From Ceriagrion tenellum (lineage: Eukaryota > Arthropoda > Insecta > Odonata > Coenagrionidae): 64,000 nt of DNA. The stretch is from NCBI GenBank assembly GCA_963169105.1, contig OY720632.1:56019136-56083135 (forward strand), in the 5' to 3' direction. The notes below the pieces were generated by a model. That model was not told where the DNA came from, ran no database searches, and saw only the letters and a program-made list of their open reading frames with translations. A program made the position numbers and the translations under genes. Below are positions 61,621 through 64,000 of the stretch, in pieces. How positions within the stretch are numbered: position 1 is the stretch's first letter; each line of letters begins with the position of its first letter.

Positions 61621-61852
61621 AGAGATGTTGTAGAACAACATTTTCAGTGATAAACAAAGGATATCGCACTGTCTACATTTTATTACAAAATCGTACTACA
61701 CTGTCGTGTGTCGACTGTCTTGCAGTCATCATCAGGTACGACTCAAATACTGTCAATCTAATCAGTCGTACCTGATGATGACTGCAAGAACGTCGAAACA
61801 CGTGTAGTACGATTTTATAATAAAAGGCCGACAGTACGATATCCTTTTGTGT
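61621..61852. repeat. Inverted pair of PLE-like terminal units
   Basis: Arms 61655-61740 (minus) and 61767-61848 (plus) are imperfect inverted repeats around a spacer of about 26 bp. Each contains the CTGATGATGACTGC block of the 43-kb family. The leading edge GAGATGTTGTAGAACA (61622-61637) and the trailing words (CGATATCC, ACCATTGTTCAT) also match the 43-kb locus. Confidence 0.75.
61772..61799 (+). ncRNA. Hammerhead-like core (61-kb unit)
   Basis: CTGATGA at 61772-61778 and GAAAC at 61795-61799 are intact, followed by ACACGTGT. The stem between them is weaker than at 43 kb, and the GAAAC box of the inverted partner is mutated. Confidence 0.25.
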
Positions 61853-62381
61853 ACCATTGTTCATATAGGTTCTATGATTTTGATTAATCAAGAAGTGCAT
61901 GAAAATACGCCAATGAAAATCAGGTAAAAATTCCTATGTGTAATGATGGCGTATAATGGAAAAATGCAGAAGAGCAAATTTACCCTGGTTAAGGTTGACA
62001 TGCCCCCCTCAAATACTTTCACTCTAACACTTCACGACGACGTGCAGCTCTGATTGTATATTAGATGGTGGCAGATCAGTATTTATCGTTTACCAAGATG
62101 ACGTGCTTTTTATTCGTAATCATACGGCTGACTCATGATTTTTTCCATGGAGAAATTTGACCTGCTTAATAACAAAGAAAATTCACCATACCTTTGGATC
62201 TTGCACGTCAAGATTCATCCGATTAAGCCCAATTCCCAGCATTGTGTCACACTGGTCGTATTTACCATTTTAAATCCGCAGTGGTGAAGTCACTATGACT
62301 CTCATATTGACTGAGCGCGCATCATCAACCGCTTCAGTGGCAATAACTGTACCTGCGTATTTTTTCAATAATATTACCTTT

Positions 62382-62415
62382 ATTCCTCAAACATGTCGTG
62401 ACATGTTTGAGGAAT
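62382..62415. repeat. Perfect 16-bp-arm palindrome
   Basis: ATTCCTCAAACATGTC (62382-62397), a 2-base centre, then its exact reverse complement (62400-62415). The preceding AATATTACCTTTAT is shared with the PLE-like unit at 32.5 kb. Confidence 0.9.
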
Positions 62416-62599
62416 GACACTTTACACTTTACGTTTTACGTTTGACACTTTAATTTTTTTCTATTTTCCTTTAGCTATAGACCTTATACACAATTTTCCA
62501 TTTACTTCCCTCGTTATCCTCCTCATCGCTTTGTTATTTTCTTTCTTTTTGTAATTCCAATTAGCCATCTTCCATTCATTATACTTTTCTTTCTCGTGC

Positions 62600-63060
62600 T
62601 CATATTTCCTCTTCTGTCTCCCCACTCTCCACGTAGTCGGAGGTGTATGGCTCCGTGGCATTTGGCGGTTGAGATCAGCTCGGTAGAGGCGGCAAAAGGG
62701 GGAGACGTCGGCAGGAGGTGAAGTGAGGGAAACGCAAGGAAAGAGAAGAAAATGAGAGATGGAGCATGAATTACTGCACCCGATAACGCGCGTTTTATTC
62801 TCTTCCCCTCTGCTACAGCTCAGACACCTATGTATATGCAGAAGACGGTCGGGATGTCGAGAGGTGTATTCGCAGCGAGCTGCGGGTGGTTGAGTCGGAT
62901 CGGAGTGACGGGGACGCGAGGAGTGCGGATGGCAAAAGGGGTGTTCAGAGTGCTGAAAGACAGTGAAAGGTAGTGCATACATATGAGGGTGAGTGCATGG
63001 TGATTAGTGGAAAAGGCGTGAGATAGAGGGTGATAACGAGCGGCGCTGCGCGCGTTAAAA
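62600..63060. other. CpG-rich patch with a long minus frame
   Basis: Many CpG dinucleotides in otherwise AT-rich DNA. A 173-codon minus frame (62461-62982) spans it but has no recognisable domain. The region could be a promoter or first exon, or simply composition. Confidence 0.3.
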
Positions 63061-63756
63061 TTGTAATCGGAAGGGAGGGATAGCGTTATACTACATCACA
63101 TAGTAGTAATCTATTATAGGCAAGTTTTACTTGAAGACAAAGAAGACCATCAGATTTATACGCGTCCATGGCCCTATCTACATTGAGTATTTTTTCTCTT
63201 TATCTCCGCGCACGTCTTAATCTTCCTCTTCCCATTCAAAAAACGTATTCTCTTTCCTCCTTGCTCAGTACCTACTGCGAGTTTTTCTTTATCTTATCGA
63301 TTGCGACAAATCTTCGCGTCTTGAGGGGTCCTGAAAAACTGATAAAAGTCGGCATGTGCCAAATAAGTTGAGGTTGGAGGTAAATGAATAACCGCCATCC
63401 CGTTGTTAATGGAAAACTTGCTAATAACTAGGGTGAAATGAGTAGGAGCACTTTTGTGGTGTAACATCTATTTACAACTCATCCTGTCTAGCTTCTGATA
63501 TTCTCCTTCAGACACGTCTCTAAACTATGAGGTCATAAAAACGAATGAATTCTAGCGGGACGACTTATTGGACTGAAAGAATGGAGTTTACATGACTGAA
63601 ATATTGCAAGTATTGCGTCTTTGGAAACCCAAACATTCGGTCTTCCGCTGTGATTATTGAGTTTTGGTGTCCATGTCGTACCCGATGTACCTAATTTCTG
63701 CTGGTACCGGTAGAGGACCTAAAGTTTACGCTAAAAATATATGTGCACAGCGGTGA
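63061..63756. other. No recognised feature
   Basis: AT-rich. The ORF at 63168-63371 is without motif. Confidence 0.4.
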
Positions 63757-64000
63757 AAAGACTCGTGGAGGAGCCAAATAGGGAATAAACTACGCTGCTT
63801 AAAAGCAGATACACATGCGTGGGCCTCTTCCGTCAGGAGCAGTCGGAGAGAGGAAGTTGTCATCACGCGACTGAGAATAGGGCACTGTGCCCTTACTCAC
63901 TCGTACCTCTTCACCGAAGAGAAGATACCACCTCGCTGTGATGAGTGCGACAGCCCATTGAGTGTGAGACACACATTGACGGAATGTGAAAGGTACCGGG
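63757..64000 (+). CDS. LINE ORF2 C-terminus, I/Jockey-like, partial at window edge
   Basis: An open frame follows a stop at 63754-63756 and continues past the window end (81 codons seen). It reads SWRSQIGNKLRCLKADTHAW, then SSRREEVVITRLRIGHCALT and HSYLFTEEKIPPRCDECDSP, ending LSVRHTLTECERYR. This is the zinc-knuckle-like C-terminus common in I- and Jockey-clade LINEs: the conserved NKLR, RREEV, RLRIGH, LTHSYL and C-x2-C...H...C elements are all present and unbroken. The host RT domain, if retained, would lie upstream, but it is not visible here, so this copy is 5'-truncated or broken before 63754. Confidence 0.8.

Noticed and set aside
62461..62982. 173-codon minus-strand ORF
   Set aside because: No recognisable fold or motif. 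The frame crosses a CpG-rich patch where stops are rare. Kept only as a regional note.

Overview
The window looks like non-genic DNA (intergenic or long-intron) from an arthropod, most likely an insect. It is AT-rich. No ORF resembles a conserved host gene, an operon or a bacterial gene. All recognisable coding signal belongs to decayed eukaryotic transposable elements: Tc1/mariner and hAT DNA transposons, Penelope-like elements (PLEs) with GIY-YIG endonuclease domains, several non-LTR retrotransposons (LINEs), a tRNA-derived SINE and MITE-like repeats. The host cannot be named from sequence alone. The irritans-type mariner and the LINE tail built on a GTAGAT-like repeat are typical of arthropod genomes.

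Layout. 1.0-1.9 kb: tail of a minus-strand LINE. 4.36-4.44 kb: possible TATA/Inr promoter. 5.37-6.33 kb: deleted mariner with both ends. 7.3-8.64 kb: composite of head-to-head PLE fragments with a second PLE family nested inside. 10.3 kb: head-to-head SINE fragment. 12.05-13.17 kb: hAT element with terminal inverted repeats (TIRs), 8-bp target duplication and a broken BED finger, itself holding a PLE 3' end. 14.7-16.5 kb: two LINE fragments. 19.4-19.8 kb: unexplained lysine-rich open frame. 25.0-25.6 kb: LINE 3' end. 29.6, 32.5, 43.0 and 61.7 kb: PLE terminal units with hammerhead-like cores. 30.25-30.7 kb: MITE-like element. 31.5-32.4 kb: PLE reverse transcriptase (RT). 39.4-39.7 kb: second head-to-head PLE pair. 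43.25-44.53 kb: fold-back with apparently perfect 142-bp arms. 47.70-49.00 kb: almost intact irritans-type mariner with one frameshift. 58.3-59.0 kb: PLE linker and endonuclease. 63.76-64.0 kb: C-terminus of an I/Jockey-like LINE running off the window.

The main theme is repeated PLE activity. At least three PLE families are present, two loci carry inverted head-to-head copies, one PLE is nested in another, and short terminal units persist alone. Each terminal unit carries a conserved stem between a CTGANGA-like box and GAAAC, resembling the hammerhead ribozymes known from PLE termini. Between these elements lie long stretches with no recognisable content, several of them strongly purine- or pyrimidine-skewed. 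Those skews explain most of the spurious ORFs.
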